From positions 1,736,001 to 1,800,000 of the forward strand of contig JAVHJL010000007.1 in the NCBI GenBank assembly GCA_036971715.1: 64,000 bases of DNA. Reading direction: 5' to 3'. The position numbers and the translations under genes were made by a program. Origin of the DNA: Arthrobotrys musiformis. Its lineage: Eukaryota > Ascomycota > Orbiliomycetes > Orbiliales > Orbiliaceae. The notes below the pieces were generated by a model, which did no database searches, had not been told where the DNA came from, and was given only the letters and a program-made list of their open reading frames with translations. Positions 44,341 through 57,356 of the stretch are shown here, piece by piece; within the stretch, counting starts at the first letter, position 1, and every line of letters starts with the position of its first letter.

Positions 44341-44675
44341 ATGAAGAGCTTAATCCTTTTCACCCTGGCCCTCGCTGCCCCCGTCACCGCATCGCCTGTC
44401 GCATCCCCTCTCATGAAAGGTTGGATCTTCCCTTGACACCGTGGCGAGGACTTCTAGTTCGTCTGGTTGCTAACGATCGTACCGCTTATACAGACTCCCT
44501 CGAAAAGCGTAGCTGTCCTGTCGGCACAGCCGGATACGTATACGCAGACTGCGCGCGCGCATGCGAGTACAGATACTCAGCACAGCAACCTTGCACACCG
44601 ACAAATTGCCAGCTCATCGCGGGATATGTTGCGGCTTGCAAGCAATGTTGCATTGACAAGTGTACTTTGTGTTAG
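44341..44675 (+). CDS. Small secreted ten-cysteine protein (effector- or antimicrobial-type), two exons
   Basis: Exon 1 is 44341-44419, exon 2 is 44494-44675; the 74-nt intron has a weak GTTGGA donor, a GTTGCTAAC branch and an ATACAG acceptor, phase 1. Product 86 aa. A signal peptide (MKSLILFTLALAAPVTA) is followed by a short propeptide ending EKR, a kexin site, which leaves a mature peptide of about 54 residues. It has ten cysteines (SCP, ADC, ARAC, QPC, TNC, AAC, KQCC, DKC, TLC), enough for five disulphides. Size, secretion, prodomain and cysteine density match fungal small secreted effectors or defence peptides. I do not recognise the spacing as a named family, and its activity and target are unknown. 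Confidence 0.78.
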
Positions 44676-45615
44676 AAGGCCTCAACCACTCTGCATAGTG
44701 AGGTCCGACGTTTGCGCCCGTATACCCGGCTAGTAATTAAAAAGCTATGGGCAATGTGTACATGTATCTAATATAATAGAAACAGATTCTAGGCAAAGTA
44801 ATACTACTACTATAACATCAAGAAGTAGCGGTATATAAACGGTATTGCAAGTCTCATCAAGTTTTGAAAGTTTGCGAAACTGCTTGAAGGTTAAAAAGAC
44901 AGTCGTTTTGCACCCAGGGAAAGAGCCCCTTGAGGTTGTGTGACCGATTTCGAACCTTTAACATCAATTAGCCACGAACTTCGCGTTGTCGATACCAACT
45001 CATCGAGTTGGTACTCATCTTGAGAATTGAGACGACGATGCCATCATGCATTATTCTACCCAGATATATTTCCAGAACAGGAAAACTGAATATGATTGCA
45101 TTTGTAAATCAGCTTATGAGCAAGTCGGGGCGACTTGTTGATCTCTCACAACTTAGGTACCCGCAGCCTAGCGCTCAGGCGACTTTCGCCAATCATATCT
45201 AGAAACACAGTCGGACAAAATTAGAGTTTGTGTTGAGGTTGTTGTAAAGTCGCTTTTGGTCTGTTACCCAGTCCGGAATGGTCCCTTCACGAACTCAGCT
45301 AGCTTTGCGTATCTGAGGTGGTCGATGGCAGTCCAGGGTGCGACTAGGGCGTCAAGTCCCGAAAAAAAAAAAATTAGTATATCTAGCTTATATCTAGTAT
45401 CTAGTTCCGAGTGCGTAGCCCGGGCTCATTGAGTTGTAATTTGAAGATAATAATAGTATAGATAATAACATTAAGAATTATATGACAATTCTAGCCTATA
45501 GGCTACTCAATACAGTAATATGCAGCTAGAAATGCACTGAAGAAGGTAAAATCGGGTCGACTAATAGCTCCCGCTCCGAGAAAGATTTCTTTGTGAGGAA
45601 ACCTCAGTGAGATGC
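44676..45615. other. Intergenic
   Basis: About 940 bp between convergent genes. Nothing supported. Confidence 0.5.
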
Positions 45616-46710
45616 CTAAGTTTCCTGTCCAAAAGCGGCAAAAGCTGGAGCAGTCGTACCATCGCATGAATGGCTAACAAGATACGGTGATGCCACCGCG
45701 GTATCCCTGCTGATTATGACTTCTCCGTCTGGGGCTGTTACGGTGAAGTCAAACTGAGCATTTTGCTGTCCATTGCCCCATATAATTCTAATAGGGTAAT
45801 AGTTTCCAGCAGTCAAGGATACAGTGTAGTCTTTAGCCGGAGCGCCGCTAGAAATATAACCCTGTTCTATATTGGCATTTGCTCGAGTAAACCCGCTGTA
45901 TGCCGATGCGCCAACCCAGACGAACGTGATATCGTCGGTTGCAGGGGCGTTGAAAGTGTAACTGCCACTCTGGCGGGCGTAGATGTAACCGCGATGGTTA
46001 ATTGCAGTGTAATCCATCTTGGGAACTGATTGACCGTATATCAAGTTTGTACCATCAACAATTCCCAGTTTTGTGGTTGTGCCATTCAAAACATTAGGGG
46101 CTGTCTTGAAATAGGCCACGTCGAAATTGCTATAAGTTGGCGCATCAGTATTGACGTAATTATGGGAATAGACGGCGAATTCCAATCCCTGGTTAGAGCA
46201 AGTCAAGTCAGGCGTTGGGAAACCTGTCTGAATCACTGTGGTAGTCGCAGTTGAGATGACTGTTGTCAGGACGATCACATCGACGGTAGTTCCCGTAGTG
46301 ACTGTGGAACCTGGACCAATAACGGTAGTGCTAGATGCTGGAAGGGTGCTAGTGACGGTCTTGCTGTTGGTGACTGTTTTTGGTGGGCTAGTAACTGTAA
46401 CTGTCTTGGTTTTTGAGTATTTCGTCGTCGTCTTAGTGAGTGTTTTGGAGTATTTCGTAGTAGTCTTAGTGCACGTGGTCGTTTTCGTGAAGGATTTCGT
46501 TGCCCATTTTGTCCGATAGCTGGTAACGGTTTGAGCATCTTTAGATGAATATATTAGATATATAGACCTTACTGCCACCGTAATACAAGGATTGAGTGAA
46601 TACTTACAACAACGCTCTTGCAGTTCTCCCTTGTCAGCAAGGACTGCAGAGGCTGCGACATCATGTGCGATGACGGCCAACAGGAGTGCTCTCAGAAATG
46701 GGACTTGCAT
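45616..46710 (-). CDS. GLEYA-domain cell-surface adhesin, two exons
   Basis: Exon 1 is 46710-46608 (signal peptide MQVPFLRALLLAVIAHDVAAS), exon 2 is 46538-45616. The 69-nt intron (GTAAGT...CTAAAG) is a multiple of three, so the frame also reads through it; splicing restores ERCYAQTV. Spliced product 341 aa. Residues about 35-150 are a Thr/Ser/Val/Lys stalk with repeats such as KTTTKYSKT, expected to be heavily O-glycosylated. The C-terminal domain starts GLEFAVYSHNY, the variant of the name-giving GLEYA motif, and continues YIYARQSGSYTFNAPATDD and FVWVGASAYSGF, both typical of the domain. GLEYA is a PA14-like, calcium-dependent sugar-binding fold of fungal adhesins. No GPI signal is seen at the C-terminus, so attachment to the wall must be by other means or the protein is released. 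Confidence 0.9.
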   Translation of the reverse strand: MQVPFLRALLLAVIAHDVAASAVLADKGELQERCCKYSLNPCITVAVRSIYLIYSSKDAQTVTSYRTKWATKSFTKTTTCTKTTTKYSKTLTKTTTKYSKTKTVTVTSPPKTVTNSKTVTSTLPASSTTVIGPGSTVTTGTTVDVIVLTTVISTATTTVIQTGFPTPDLTCSNQGLEFAVYSHNYVNTDAPTYSNFDVAYFKTAPNVLNGTTTKLGIVDGTNLIYGQSVPKMDYTAINHRGYIYARQSGSYTFNAPATDDITFVWVGASAYSGFTRANANIEQGYISSGAPAKDYTVSLTAGNYYPIRIIWGNGQQNAQFDFTVTAPDGEVIISRDTAVASPYLVSHSCDGTTAPAFAAFGQET

Positions 46711-49700
46711 ATTGAAGGGAATAAATGCGGTTAATGTTTGAGCCCGATTGATGTATGAAGGAGGAGGTTGTTTAGAATGGCGACGAGGAAATATTGAGGG
46801 GGAAATCGTCGAATTTATGTTCGAAGTTCATCAGCAATGACGAGCCAAGGTATTATAGATAAAGCTAGACTATCCAGCTCCGATATCCATCTACTTTCCG
46901 AACATACGTGGTAGTTATCGCGAGGAACGATTAGTGAAGCGACGCCTCATCCTATCCTCAAATTTAAACAGTAGCACTCCGAGCAGTTGGGGGCTTTTTA
47001 GACCTTTCCCTTTAAATCTGAGCGGCTACCGCGGGACTTACCTGCGTTGAACATCACTTTCTTTTCTTTTGCAATAATTAAATTTAAGCCCTGGGGGTCA
47101 GTATGCTTATAGCGGGATCTTGAAAAGCCGACCAGAATAATATCTGTCGCACATACGGTGTACGTGTAGTGCGAGACTATCCGTAAATTCAATACGCTGC
47201 TGAGGAATATTCTCAGTGTATACTTCAATTCAACGAAGCAAAAAATGGACATGCGCATTAACACCCCGCGTGGTCTAGGTGGTGACCCTTCTTGCACGTA
47301 CTTTGGCGCACTCCGTGGTAGAAGTCGGGACACGACCGTCCGAAATTATTGTCAGCAATCAACGGCCTCTTGTATTACGGCTATTCAGACACGGGCGATA
47401 TTCTCACTTCTCGTCTTCATTTCAGCGGTTTCTTCCAGTCTCGACCCCCATGCTTTTGTTTTAGGCGCAGAAACCGTATATAAATTTCCGGAAACTGCGA
47501 ATATACATATTGCCGAGAACTTCTCTGCGATTTCCAAACTAGTAATTAAAGCCCTAAGAATTTCAAATCGAACTATCTCAATATCCGGCTTTTAAGTAAA
47601 ATCGACTTGATTGATAGTATTAAGTGTGGTCAATTTCTTCCATATCATTTACACGAGGTGGACGGTATACCTAATATAATTCCAGTAATATATATCCTGC
47701 TACCAAAGACGGCACATTAGTATAAATAGTGTAGATCAAAAGCCCCTGTATATTTCTTCATGAAGAAAATCAGGCATTGGATTGCTCACATATTAACTAT
47801 AAACCGCCTGAGATATTAGGTACCATGTTCCTTTTTTAAACGAGCCTATGATATCGTAGCAAGAGTAAAAGCACTAAATTCTGCAGTAACCGACGAGATG
47901 GGTTCCAAGAGATGGCCTGGCGCCACTTCTCAAGCCATATTGTGATTTGATAATTGTAATCTGTTATGCATAAGTTGTACCTGAGCAAGTACAGTCTCTA
48001 TAGGTCGCGTTTTGTAATTACGTAAAATGTGGTTGTGACCCCCAGACTACTGTGGTTGATCCTAAGGCTAGATTATATGCTTGCGTGAAAGAGGCTTTGC
48101 GTTAGTGCTGTGGCATAGCACGATAATATCACGATAACGCCTCTCAAATATGCTGCGACGACCCGGTACTCGAACAACAACACCGAATATCCCAACAAAT
48201 TCAACTTTCGACGGCAGCGAGTCAAGAACTTCAGCCTGACTATTGTAGAACCCTCAATATGGGGCATGTGATGAAAAAATACTCTGTATGACCGTACACG
48301 GCATAACATTTCGGAAGATACCGGAGGTACCAATTAGGATTATGGGCTAAACATTGCATCCTCACATACCCCAATGATCCATAAACAAGCCACCACCCAC
48401 CCCTGACAAAATATTATTAACTATACATGTTCATACTATATTTCGACGTCGCACAGCTAACCAAAGTTCGTGTGCGACGAAGGTTGCCTGTGTGGGCGCG
48501 ACCGAGACCCACAATGCACTGTACTACTATTCTGTGTTTCACTCGCTTATTTCAATAATGGCACATCTACATAGTACGCAACGGGGTATGTAGTTGGTCT
48601 GCGTGGCGGTGGCTTGAGCAAGGAGATGAATATCCCCTGCTTGGCATGGAGACTAACGGTAGTAACTAGCGCCTGGTGGCTTTATGGTCGTGAAGCATTT
48701 TCCTACTCGGAGCGGACACTAATTGCCTATTAAGTACTTCGTACTACTTGATCTTAGGAGCTGAGATGGAGGCGTATACGCGCATTAATACCTCAACTAA
48801 GAATTACAACATTTTCAGCCCCTGGTGCCCGATCTTTGGCAGGAAGGATTCTGGGCAAAAGCTAGTAATTACTAGGCCTAGTTAGAAGGGTTAGTGCATA
48901 CTCCAATCTAAGACACAATTTAGTGGTGTGGGTTTGCAGATTTTAAAATTTCGCGAAGACTTAGATCTTTTGCTTCAACGATTCGATTCTACTAAATGTA
49001 AATTGGATTCAAAAAAAATATGGAATCGACCGTGATTTCAGCTGATTATCGGGTGGGGCCCTCGGACCCTTAAACTGTTTCTGAGCGAAGATGCTCGGCT
49101 AACAAGTGCTAGTCCAAATATATACGGACATCCCCCGCCAGGACCTTAAGTCCGAATCGAGGCAGGCTAGCCTCGTGCCGAGGCAGGCCACACTTAGGAA
49201 TACCTGAAAACTGAAATTCGACCATCTGGTCAAAACAATCTCTTGGGGGCTATGGTTGTTTTCCTTCCTCCTGTAAAAGGCCGACATGATTGTGCGCCCG
49301 TGTGAGACTTCTACTCCTTTACATAATTCGCACAGACTGCCAAGGTGAACCGCACGAAAAGGCCGCGGTTTGAGGGCGATATACTTGTAGCACAAACACC
49401 TCTGAGCTCCGGGGGCTGCCAACGGCCCTAACCTTAGTCTAGTCCTAGTGAATACCGTCTCGCTTGCCAAACCACCCTAACCCGCACTCTTGCAGAAGTG
49501 CCCTACTCTTCACTACTCAGTATGTCTTGATTCACAACAACCAAATTCCCGAAAGCTTATCCTTTGATATGGCCTATATTCACGAGGATAATAGCCACTC
49601 CCCAAATATCATCTTAACGACCGACGAGATCTCGCGAGAACGTTCTTTACAATTTACTAAAAATTGGAATATTCTAGTCTTTGGCACCCTGGTGACCTGA

Positions 49701-52700
49701 GTACGAGACAAGTCTTTGGATGAAATAAAGTTTAGTCACGTTTCACGAAAGTTAACTTTGACGGCGTCGGACAGGGATTTCATGGGTCGTCGCACCAAAC
49801 GTTGTTCCTCGGCTCGATGTCAACACAAAAGTTGGGGTCTATGTACATGTAGCAACTCCGATCTTAAGAAAAGGAACTATGTCCCATAGTTATAAGCACT
49901 TTTTAAGCTTAGGGATTGAATCGTTTTAGAAATTTAATTTGATTTTCTGAGACGAGAATCTTGTCCAATTTGGTCTAACTATTCTAAAGACCTTCGAATC
50001 ATCGCACCACTAGATATGACTCCATCAGCTACAGAGCAGACACATTGCGGGTGCTGAAGAGCTATCCATTCCATAGGGAGATCTTATGGCTTGGTCCCTG
50101 GATAGTAGCTTCGACCCTCTTATCTTTTGCGATCTCCTGAGTAGGACCTAATCAGGTGCTGGAAATCGGGCTAACGACGTCGGGAGTCGAGGCACCGAAT
50201 CCGTGGAATAACCTTCACCCGCCGACCGAGAACGCAGATCGTGCAGGTATAACGCAGGTACTACCACGGAATATTCCCCCAAGTATATAGCCAAATATAT
50301 ACATAGCACCCAATAATAATCAAACGAAGTTTCATGGCGGGATGCATAGTGCGTATATGCAAAACGTGGCTGCTTCGCTCCAAACCTATGCAGTATTCGC
50401 TCGAATAGCGCAAGCCGCCGGGGCTGCGATATAGCCAGCGCAGTCGGCTCCAGCGCATTCGGCTCTAGCGCAGTCGGCTCCACCGCATATCCAGCTCGTT
50501 CTACTAGGCTCACAAGTCTCAGCGATCCCACTAGTCTCACCTGCATTTGCCAATCTTAAGTAGCCACTTCAACAGCCATATATCAAGCCGAATATCATGG
50601 ACTATTTCTCCCCCGACATATATAGCTTAGGCTACAGAGATTATATTACGGCGATGTTAAAAACAAATTCTACTATCAGTCCCATGAACTGCTCCTAGAC
50701 TTGACCATGCTGAAATTTTTAGTCTCCTGTGGGGTTTCTAGGGGGCATAAGGGGACCTTCCAAGTTGATCGGAAGGCCAACTGACCCTAAACCCATTTTT
50801 ATCACTGCACCTGGTAGGTAGCTAATTGGGCCGTCTGTGAAAAACTAATAAAATGGCTACTGTCTTCCCACTTTTCGTGGTACAACCCCAGCGCCGACCA
50901 CCATTCGCAAACCTACGATACGCTCCCGATTCCAGAAAAGCCGGTCAACCTATAGATACCCTTATCTCGCCTATCATACCTTTGTAAAGCCCCATCAATA
51001 ATATATAGAACATATCCGTCCACAATACAAATTGTTTTTCCCTTTATTTCGGGACATTTGGCGACGAATTCCCCTTCAACAAATCTCTTCGCACGGGCAA
51101 ACAGATGAATTTGCGGTCGACACAACTATTGGTATTACGTAAGCGGCTACCAAGATATTGCAACAATAAACTGCGTTGGGTTACACAGACCATAAGACTT
51201 TAGCTGTCGTAAAATGCCGTCGATCAGTCCCGATTCTGGATGCGTTTTTGAGTCTTTTTGGCTTAGATATATATCGATATACCGCTCGAGATCACGCTAG
51301 CTAGCTGCCAGATTTTTTGAACTTGTAGTATCCCTCATCGACTCCGTTGTTTGTATCAGGTATATCCCAAAAGCTCATGTTCGATAATATCCAACCAAAC
51401 CCCAAACGGCGGGGTGTGTTGCATCGCCGACAATTCTTGTGCTTGCGGGGGTGGTAGGGTTATGTGGTCGATTTGGAAGGTAGAGGTGCCAATATTTTTC
51501 TCCGGAAGGGAATTTTATCACGAGCGAGTTCGATGCCGGGTCTAGCGTTTAAGAAATCCTTCTCTTTAAGGGATATGTATTCGTTGACGGCACAAAAAAT
51601 ATACTCGCTCCAAAAATTCCCGGCGGTGATGCTAAGTAAACGAGTTTAGTCTAGTTACCCTGCGGGACTTGAAGTTCCAAAATTATGGAGGATGTAGACC
51701 TCGCCTTTGGCTTTCTCGTAGCTGGCCGCACGCTCGGCTGTAGGGGCGAAATCCCTACTGGAGACGTAGTTCCTAGAAAAAACTTCTGTCTGGCCAGATC
51801 TGGGACTAAGACCAGGGTGGCATTCATTCTAGAATCAGCGCTCCGACTTTGTTTCTACGAATAAAATGTGGGCGGTACTAAATGATACTTCGCGAAATAT
51901 GGCGCCACACTGGGTAAAGATAGACCTGACGCGGCTTCGTCCAGAAGGCTGCGCCATAGGGCGAGGAGTCTATTAGTGTATTTGTAGGAGATTTTGAGGG
52001 TTGGGTGGTTTTCAAATGAAAAAAGAAGACTTCGAGGCCGTGATATGTGGCTCATGAGCTTTATGAGCTTATGAGGAACGCCGAAGTACTAGCGCTAGGG
52101 GTTTTAATATAAAGTATGAAGAGGAAGTATTGGGGACTAGAGACTTCGGGAATATGCAGATACATTGGCGGCCAGTGATAGTATGATTTTACAGGTAATT
52201 ACTGAATACGTCTTCACAAAACGTTGATAGCTATCTTTCTCACTATTTCGCCGAGAATCATCCTCTTTTCTTAGTGCTTTAGGTTGTAATATGTCATTGC
52301 TCATCTAGATGGAGTTCAATCAAAGGATGCCGTCTTTACATCCTAGCTAGGCTTCGAGTATGGTAATGTCGGTATATACATGCATTTGCACCAAATATTA
52401 ATGTTCACCTACTAGAGGGTTCATGGTTTTCGACATTAAATTAGAATACCGAGCAGAACGATAACTTCTAGATTGGGTTCCACCTAAAGTCAGCCTATCC
52501 GGACGGGCTACCCGCCATCAACTTGCCTATTGAAGAGGCCACTAACGTTGCACCCTGTATTTGTTCGAGTATATAGCGGAAACCATAATGGGGTCTCGGT
52601 GCCGGTAAGGTGAGGCTGAAAGGTAATTCTTTGGGTAGAGCTATATTCTAGATCTATAGAGGGTGTGGCGGAATCGTGGTTAATATTCTCCTGCTTTAAA

Positions 52701-52868
52701 TATATAGCAGCGTTTGGTTTACGAGGCCATGCAGCTACGATTGCGCCCGGCAAAGAGTATATGTATTTATATTTACCTCACTGATTTTAATTAGGATCGT
52801 ACCTATTTTATCTTAGATAAATCATCTGTGCCAAAGATTTGACAATAGCAGAGCTAACCCACCCTGTA
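46711..52868. other. Gene-poor interval of about 6.2 kb
   Basis: The longest stretch without a supported gene. Frames of 60-132 codons are present (for example 49099-49470 and 50148-50546, minus) but lack domains and splice partners. The only repeat I can support is a 15-bp unit in three copies at 50439-50485. No transposase fragment or terminal repeat is visible. It may be decayed beyond recognition, or regulatory. Confidence 0.4.
50439..50485. repeat. 15-bp tandem repeat, three units
   Basis: Units of the form GCGCAGTCGGCTCCA repeated three times with few changes. In the overlapping minus-strand frame it reads EPTAL/EPNAL, which is probably incidental. Confidence 0.75.
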
Positions 52869-55800
52869 TTACGCGGGCACCAGTGGGGTTCCCCCGTCTT
52901 CGCTCTCAGTTTCCCAGTCCGCTTCCTTATCCGCTAACAGTCTAACTGTACTTTCGTGCCCATTTTTCGACGCAATTGATCGTGGTGTTCGGTAGCGGTT
53001 GTCCGAAGTCTCTAGATTGGCTCCGTTGTGTACCAGTAGCCCGACAATCTCCACATGCCCTCTTTGTGCTGCGATGAATAGCGGTGTTCTGCCGTATTTG
53101 TTTTTAGTTTCTATATAAGCTCCCCGGTTCAACAGAAATTCGACAACAGCTTTGTGGTTATCCCGTGCGGAAACCGAGAGAGGTGTGTCACCGTTTTTGT
53201 CATGGGCTTCCAAGTCCGCACCCGCCTCAACCAAAGCTCTAACAGAACCCTCGTTTCCTTGTTTTGCCGCATAGAAAAGTGCTGTTCGGCCGTAGTCAGT
53301 GTCGTCTACGCCTTCCAGGTCCGCGCCCTTGTCTATTAAAAACCCGACAACGTCTTTGCTGTTGCTACGCACTGCGTGCGATACCAAGTTGGCTGTCGAG
53401 CGTGCGCCCTTCTTTAACAAACACCCAACAATCTCCTTTTGGTTACATCTTATTGCAATCAACAACGCTGTTTCGCCGTACTCATCCTCAGCCTCCAAAT
53501 CTGCCCCCATTTTGATCAAATAGTCGATGATATTTTCGGATTCAGGACTCTTGAATCCATATGCATTCGCCGCAGCAAACAACGCTTTTTGGGCAACCTC
53601 GCTCTTGTCACGTCCGATCTTTATACTCGCTTCAAACAGCAGTATCACGACGGCCTCGGAGGCTCCTCTCACGGCGGCTAGCAATGGCGTTTCCCTATCT
53701 TTGTTCTCAGCTTCTATGTTTGCTCCTTCGCTTATCAACAACCTGATTCCAGCCTCATGTCTGTACCGTACTGCGGTAAACAAAAGTGTCTCGCCCCGAT
53801 AGTCTGCGCCTTTCAGATCCTGCTTCCTCTCCAACAGCAAATTAACCATATCTTCATCCTTATTCTCTAGCGCATCCCTTAGAGCTCTAGGTGTCACAAG
53901 CGCCCCGTTCTCCAGCAGCTGTTCAACAAAGTCCCGGCGCCTCGCATTGACCGCGACTGAAAGCGGTGTCCTGTAATTCCAGTCTTCAGCTTCCAGGTCC
54001 GCCTTATCAACGAGCAGCCGGACAACACCTTCCCACCCTCTTTCTGTTGCGAAAAGCAGCGGGCTCCGACCATCCCATCCTTTTCTGTCCGGGTCTACGC
54101 CAACATCCACCAGCAGCAGCCTGACAACGTCCTCGTGGCCGTGACGCAACGCAGCCCACAGAAAGCTTTGATACTTCTTCCCAGCATCAAGACCCTTTAA
54201 ATCAACTCCTCTCTTCAACATTGATCTTAAAATATCTTCGTATCCGTAGCGCACCGAGAAAAACGCGACGTCGCACTCAACCCTTTTAATCTCTACATTT
54301 ACCATCCTATCAACCAGCAACCGAATTGTTCCTTCGTGCCCTCTCGCTTCCGCTGCATGTAATGGCGTACTGTACCCATCAGAACTAGCTGCCAAATTCG
54401 CCCCGTATTGTATCAGCAGCTTAGTAGTTTCTTCTCTTCCACTAATTACCGCGCGGTATAACGGTGTACAGCCATATTCATCTTTGGCTTCTAGGTTCGC
54501 TCTTCTGTCGATCAGCAGCTTAACAACATCTTCGTGCCCACGGTCCGCTGCTAATAATAGTGGGGTTCCGCCTGCGTTCCCTTTAAGCTCCAGATCCACC
54601 CCGCTTCTCGCTAAGAGCAATTCCGCTGCCCGAGCCAACCCGAGGGACGCCGCAACGTGGACCGCTTGTATTTCGTCTATGTCAGCCCGCGCCCGAAACC
54701 AAGCGTAGGCCGCACCCCCGTATAAAACTTGAGCGCAAGCTAGCCGCAAATCATCGTCGAGCAAAAACTTTAATATATGTTCTGTAGCTCCTGTTTTTAT
54801 TTTGTGGCAGTCCGCTCCAGGCTCTACGCAGCAACTATGTTCATGGAATGAAGACTCCCGAACATGGTATCCGAGGTTCTCGGCAGCATATCGGTATAGA
54901 GGGTTTAACCCTAGTCTCCCGACTAAATCTTGCCGGCTCGCGCATGGCCCTGATTTGAAAGCATCATATGATAAATAAATAGTGCATACTCTCGCGATGA
55001 AGTTATGCGGATGTCGAAACCACCGTTGTTTCGTCCGCTCCAAATAATCTTGCGCCGTGTAGTGGATTAGTCTGACAATATTACTTTTTTCGTCGATTGT
55101 AACGAGGCCGAGGCAAGGCGAAATGAGATCCTCGATGTCCGAAATGTTGTCCCTGTCGATTGCAGCCGGCTCTTCAGGTTCAACTGCGATAGCGTGCTGA
55201 AGTTCCGCTTTGGTAAGACGCCTTGACGCACAAGTTATCCACGTTAATACTTTAAAGGCCATATCCACTAATTCTTTATCGCTATTTCCCTGGATCTTCT
55301 CCATAATAGCACTATACGTGCTATCGTATGCGCTATTCGAGACCCCTCCGCCGTTACTAAAGCCGGCCAATATTTTCTTTATGGCTCTGAGTGTTGGTGC
55401 ACTTTTGATGGCTTCAAATTGGAGATGTGCTAGGAGAAACCTGGGTTGTGCTTTCTTAGTCGATAATACCTCAAATATGCAAAAAGAAGTTCAAAATTGG
55501 CCCTCTTAATTTTGAAGACATACATTCCTTGGGTAAGCTCCGATATCTTATCCTTAATAAGCTCCTTGTTAACTTTTACGACATTGGTCCCAAGTTGCAA
55601 GATTCTGCCTTCCAAATACCCTTTGACATCTTTGTCAGATGCCCGTATTTCGCATTCTCTGTAGGTCTCCCTTCTCTTAAATTTTTGCCGGATCTCCGGA
55701 ATAGGACGTGAAGTGGCGAAGATATTCAAATTTTGATGGTCGTGTATTTCGAATAATTTCTCGAGAAATTCGGAACAGTCTTGGTATTCATCAAGCGCAT

Positions 55801-57356
55801 CGACGGCAATGAAAACTCTAGAGTACGCTGCAGAAATAGCGTAGATGGATTTCATAATATCTGATCGAGATGGTCGGCTTCCCTTATGACGATTGTAAAG
55901 TTCCCCTATGCATCGTGGCAACGAGGTTTGGGTGCGCACCAGTTGTTTGAGAATATTTGATAATAAATCATCTATACGCAACTGTGCGCTCCCCTTAAAA
56001 TTAAAGTAAATGTATGCGATCCCAATTTCCGGGTTATGTGAGTACCGGTCTACCAAGTTGTCGATAACAACAGACGTCAGGATTGTTTTTCCTGCTCCCG
56101 GAATGCCGGGACAATATAATATTTTTTTCGGTGTGTTTAGCCAATTCTGATATTCGGAAGAATTTAGCATCCATTCTCCCGTTCCTGGTTGCCTCCGGTT
56201 AAGGAAGTCGTTATGTTGGGTGCTGTCATCAATTGGAGTTATCCACTCTAGTACTTTACGTTCTTCGTCTCCGGATAGGTTGCCTCGGAGTATAGCGATC
56301 TCGTCAATAACTATTTATTATAGGTTAGCAGGTTTTATCCTTATTGAGGGGTGGTATTACCCCTAAGTTGTTTGCTTTGCCTTAATGTCTGCTTGTTGGC
56401 ATCTAAGTCCAACTAGACTCCGATGCCGAAATAGTGAGGCGGAGCTTGAGAGTATACACGGGGTACCCACCTTTATCAAAATCTTCCTTCTTAATGCTTA
56501 CCTCTGCTGCGGCAGCTGGCTCAATGCGATTTATGAATTCTTTAGCACAAGCAGCGGCTACAGCAGCAGCATACTCTTGCCAGTCATCATTCTTATTCGA
56601 GTCGGCATAGTCGCAAATACCACGTATAACGAGGGCCGGGAACCCCACCAACCCAGCGGCTTCCATTTCAAGGCATAAGACCTGTCCCCCGAGCTGCTGG
56701 TTTATTCTATCGCGCAGTTTTGCATCTTTTATGACCTGGCATCCTGATGCAATCAAACCGTAATGTATTCCGATCTCTTCAGGATTCCTGACTGGCGTAT
56801 ATTTCAACGCCAAATGCGGGTAGCTCGTCTCCAAGTTTCTTATATATTCCGGTATTCTAGTCTCGCCACGCAAACCATGCTCGGTCTGAATCTTCGACAT
56901 GATCGAAAGTAATCCGTCGGGCGGACGGCATTTTCTATCGGTGCCCTCAAATACACCATTCCCGTTCGTTTTGCCAAAATCCCACTTTGCCCATTCGGTA
57001 CTAACGACCACGTCTCCCAGTTTTACCTTACTCGGGATGCCAGCTCCAATCCCGACCACAAAAGTGATTTTGATCGATGGGAATGAACTAAGCATCTGAG
57101 AGACGGCTCTGGCTGTTTGGCACGTGCCATAGCATTTTAGGGGTAGACATGTTATGGCCACGTTGTGAGGGCCGATCGAGCCGAGTGTGTATACGTTTTC
57201 GTCGTTCGGCGACTTCGAGGGTATATCTGGGTGACGTTCGTCTAGCATTGGTATCGCTGCTATTTGTTCTTTGGGTAGGGCGCATATCCATCCTATGGTA
57301 TACGCCTCCCGTGGTTTGGGGTCTACGACCATTTCCCCGTCTGCATCGATATCCAT
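52869..57356 (-). CDS. NOD-like receptor: PNP_UDP domain, NACHT, ankyrin repeats
   Basis: Three exons (57356-56471, 56310-55524, 55440-52869) joined by introns of 160 nt (branch CTGCTAAC, phase 1) and 83 nt (GTATGT, phase 2) give 1414 aa without a stop. Residues about 15-290 are a nucleoside-phosphorylase-like domain of fungal NLR type (YTIGWICALPKEQIAAI; TFVVGIGAGIP; EMEAAGLVGF with the ICDYADSNKNDDW motif). The conserved linker follows (VLEWITPIDDS, FLNRRQPGTGEWML). The NACHT domain has Walker A GIPGAGKT (about 364-371) and Walker B VFIAVDALDE (about 461-470), then the ATSRP sensor. A helical region (SRRLTKAELQHAIAV, IVRLIHYTAQDYL) leads to about 17 ankyrin repeats from about residue 815 to the end. 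Fungal NLRs of this kind act in non-self recognition and cell death; ligand unknown. Every key motif is intact. Confidence 0.95.

Noticed and set aside
46238..46519. Valine-rich plus-strand frame
   Set aside because: Antisense shadow of the Thr/Ser stalk of the GLEYA adhesin.
49099..49470. 123-codon minus-strand frame with CELC motif, briefly considered as a HET-type fragment
   Set aside because: The surrounding residues do not follow any HET-domain motif; a single CxxC is not evidence.
50148..50546. 132-codon minus-strand frame with EPTAL repeats
   Set aside because: The repeats come from a 15-bp DNA repeat; no signal peptide, domain or coding context.
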